NCBI GenBank assembly: GCA_017549665.1
Contig: JAFYUD010000131.1
Location: forward strand, 1-7,264
Source of the DNA: Clostridia bacterium
GTDB lineage: Bacteria > Bacillota_A > Clostridia > Oscillospirales > Acutalibacteraceae
Direction: 5' to 3'
Length of the DNA stretch: 7,264 nt
Part shown: positions 5,608 through 7,264 of the stretch, piece by piece
Numbering within the stretch: the stretch's first letter is position 1
Layout of the letters: each line of letters opens with the position of its first letter
Notes under the pieces: model-generated
Told to the model about the DNA's origin: nothing
Seen by the model: only the letters and a program-made list of their open reading frames with translations
The model's database searches: none
Translations under genes and position numbers: made by a program

Positions 5608-6654
5608 ATGAAAAAAATCGTATCAATAATTCTGACAGTGATAATTTCCCTCTCGGGTCTTGCACTTTTTGCATCTGCGGCTGACAGCTATCCCGTTGAG
5701 GCAGCATTCTCAAAAAACGGTGCATACACAGTAACAGCAGAAATATTTGAGTGCGATGAAGCAGATTACGATTACTACAAAGTATGGTATCCTGCTGAGC
5801 TTGCAGATATTGAGGGCAAGCTTCCTGTTATCATTTTCAACAACAGCTCAGGCATGACTGACAACACCGTTGAAACACAGGCTATGATGAAGGCTTTCGC
5901 TTCATGGGGCTTTATCGGTCTTACCAACAACCACAAAAAGACAGGCTTCGGTGATTCCGCATCAAAGGGACTTGATTTCCTTATGGCTCTCGCTGCTGAC
6001 GAGGAAAGCATCTTTTACGGCAGGATTGATTTTGACGCTGTAGGTCTCTGCGGTCATTCTCAGGGCGGCTCAGGTGCATTCAATGCAGCATCCGAAGGCA
6101 AGTACGAAAACAGCCACATGTTCACATCAATCTGTGCAATCAGCGCTCCCCACAGTGAGCTTGCAGCATCAGAATGGCAGCAGACTCCCTACGATATTTC
6201 AAAGGTATCTGCTCCCGCATTCCTTATTGCAGGCACAAAGTCTGACGAAGCAGGCTATATGCTCGACAGCGGCATCTGCCCTCTCGGCATGGGTCTTATC
6301 GCAAACATGAAGGCTATCAACAACGACAATGTTGTAATCGGCAGAATCAAGGATGCATGGCATGTTGATACTCAGGCTGAATCTCAGGCTTACGTAATCG
6401 CATGGTTCATGTGGACCCTCAAGGGTGATGAATTTGCAGCAACTGCATTCACAGGTGAAGGCGCAGAGCTTTTCAACAATAACAAGTGGCAGGATGTATA
6501 CAATAAGCAGTCTGAAAATCTTCCCGAAAATCCCGATCCCTATGATCCCGAGGTTTTTGACAACAGCATTTTCATTGAGATCTACAAGGCATTCTCAGAC
6601 ATCATCGACCGCATTCTCAATTTCTTCATGTCTCTCATAAGCAATTTCGTTTAA
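5608..6654 (+). CDS. Secreted alpha/beta-hydrolase with hydrophobic C-terminal tail
   Basis: A 348-residue protein starting at the ATG at 5608, with GGGAGG at 5592-5597 ten bases upstream. Residues 1-25 form a Sec signal peptide ending ASA-A. The mature part is an alpha/beta-hydrolase. KLPVIIFNNSSG (71-82) is the strand and oxyanion-hole region. VGLCGHSQGGSGA (145-157) is the nucleophile elbow with Ser151. AGTKSDEAG (208-216) supplies the likely acid Asp213, and KDAWHVD (248-254) supplies His252. The layout resembles cutinase-like, dienelactone hydrolase-like and PET-hydrolase-like esterases, but a substrate cannot be read. After a Pro/Asn/Asp-rich linker (about 303-316), the last 30 or so residues form an amphipathic, hydrophobic helix with many Phe and Ile. 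This is not part of the usual fold and may attach the enzyme to the cell surface or a partner. The gene has its own promoter and is convergent with the GH16 gene. An esterase acting on plant-polymer or host lipid esters is plausible but unproven. Confidence 0.88.
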   Translation: MKKIVSIILTVIISLSGLALFASAADSYPVEAAFSKNGAYTVTAEIFECDEADYDYYKVWYPAELADIEGKLPVIIFNNSSGMTDNTVETQAMMKAFASWGFIGLTNNHKKTGFGDSASKGLDFLMALAADEESIFYGRIDFDAVGLCGHSQGGSGAFNAASEGKYENSHMFTSICAISAPHSELAASEWQQTPYDISKVSAPAFLIAGTKSDEAGYMLDSGICPLGMGLIANMKAINNDNVVIGRIKDAWHVDTQAESQAYVIAWFMWTLKGDEFAATAFTGEGAELFNNNKWQDVYNKQSENLPENPDPYDPEVFDNSIFIEIYKAFSDIIDRILNFFMSLISNFV

Positions 6655-6667
6655 TACGCAAATAATA

Positions 6668-6699
6668 AAGGGGAACACTTCGGTGCTCCCCTTATTTTT
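6668..6699. terminator. Terminator between hydrolase and GH16 genes
   Basis: A stem of 10 pairs with one A-C mismatch (6668-6678 with 6683-6693) is capped by a TTCG tetraloop and followed on the plus strand by ATTTTTA. It ends the hydrolase transcript. On the minus strand the T-rich tail (TTTATTATTT) is interrupted, so it may also serve the GH16 gene but less strongly. Confidence 0.88.
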
Positions 6700-6705
6700 A
6701 TACTT

Positions 6706-7264
6706 TTATTTATACTGATACACTCTGACGTAATCCACGATAAATTCAGATTCAAGTCCGGGAGCATTTTCACGCTGAGAAGGAATACCGTCCTCACCCT
6801 TCATTTCAACAGAGAGAATGAGATATTCGGGATTCTGAGAAACGCCGCCGAATGATGTACGGAATGTCTCAACACCGTTGATGTAGAAGATATATTCGTC
6901 TTCATTCCACTCAAGACCGTATGTATTGTATTCCTTGTAAGGATTATTCTTAAGAAGGAATGCCTGTGCACCCAGCTTCTGATGTGCATCGCCGTAGCCG
7001 TCGAAATGAAGATTTGATGTTACGCAGTTGCTTGGGAAATCACCGTATCTGTCACTTTCGAAAATATCGATTTCAGTACCGTCTTTTCCGTTGCCGTCCT
7101 CATCAAAAACTCCGCTGTTCATAAGCCAGAATGCACTCCATACGTCTGCACCCTCGGGAAGAATACAACGGCACTCGAAGTAACCGAATTTCTGACTGAA
7201 GCCGTTGGGAGAATCTGCGTCTGTATCGATACCTGCTGTATACCAGCCTGCACCTTCACCGCCC
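6706..7264 (-). CDS. Glycoside hydrolase family 16 (partial, 5' end beyond the window)
   Basis: The reading frame is open to the right edge, so the gene is not limited to the ATG at 7122. 185 codons are visible and the N-terminus is missing. They show the C-terminal part of a GH16 beta-glucanase-type jelly-roll. FGYFECRC...WSAFWL (about 26-47) is the strand before the active site. The catalytic motif EIDIFE lies at 64-69, near 7074-7057, with nucleophile Glu64, Asp66 and acid/base Glu69. TYGLEWNEDEYIFYINGV is the next hallmark, and the protein ends with VDYVRVYQ, the usual last strand. No C-terminal dockerin or binding module follows. GH16 enzymes cleave beta-1,3 or beta-1,3-1,4 glucans, galactans or agar-type polymers. 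The fragment does not decide among these, though the six-residue EIDIFE form is usual for laminarinase/lichenase-type members. It is probably secreted, but the signal region is outside the window. It is convergent with the hydrolase gene. Confidence 0.94.
   Translation of the reverse strand, partial: GGEGAGWYTAGIDTDADSPNGFSQKFGYFECRCILPEGADVWSAFWLMNSGVFDEDGNGKDGTEIDIFESDRYGDFPSNCVTSNLHFDGYGDAHQKLGAQAFLLKNNPYKEYNTYGLEWNEDEYIFYINGVETFRTSFGGVSQNPEYLILSVEMKGEDGIPSQRENAPGLESEFIVDYVRVYQYK

Noticed and set aside
7120..7122. ATG at 7120-7122 as the start of the GH16 gene
   Set aside because: The frame stays open to the window edge, and the upstream residues (FGYFECRC, WSAFWL) are conserved GH16 strands. 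This Met is therefore internal.

Overview
The window looks like a chromosomal piece of a low-to-moderate GC Firmicute, most likely a gut or rumen Clostridium-group bacterium of the Ruminococcus/Oscillospiraceae type. This is inferred from AGGAGG-type ribosome sites, strong SigA-like promoters, U-tract hairpin terminators, a tandem glycine riboswitch before an amino-acid symporter, a secreted peptidoglycan-binding NlpC/P60-like protein, Cys-rich zinc-ribbon surface repeats, a Mor-like regulator and a GH16 glycanase. No species can be named from the sequence alone. I see no tRNA, rRNA, CRISPR array or insertion sequence.

Layout. (1) 46-702 (+): a small, AT-rich, unrecognised protein with an HTH-like N-terminus, two membrane segments and a C-terminal zinc ribbon, closed by a strong terminator. 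(2) 786-2696 (+): a self-contained glycine-responsive unit made of a SigA promoter, a tandem glycine riboswitch with a visible kink-turn P0 helix, a leader terminator, an AGCS-family Na+/alanine-glycine symporter and a tetraloop terminator. (3) 2711-3857 (+): a secreted peptidoglycan-binding protein with an NlpC/P60-like Cys/His domain. It converges on the next unit and shares a bidirectional terminator with it. (4) 5293-3872 (-): a three-gene operon of a Mor-like DNA-binding regulator, a membrane-anchored Cys-rich zinc-ribbon protein and a small membrane-anchored protein. The spacings are 3 and 12 bases. Its promoter carries a dyad and phased repeats that look like an operator. (5) 5542-6654 (+): a secreted alpha/beta-hydrolase with a Ser-Asp-His triad and an unusual hydrophobic C-terminal tail. 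(6) 7264-6706 (-): the C-terminal two thirds or so of a GH16 glycoside hydrolase. It runs off the right edge and converges on the hydrolase across a shared hairpin.

How the genes relate. The symporter unit is the only part whose physiology can be read with confidence: RNA sensing of glycine controls a transporter for small amino acids. The hydrolase and GH16 genes are both extracellular hydrolase types and may act on plant or microbial cell-wall polymers, but they are convergently transcribed and not an operon. The most promising undescribed item is the Mor-like/zinc-ribbon/small-membrane-protein operon with its structured promoter. Its function is unknown.
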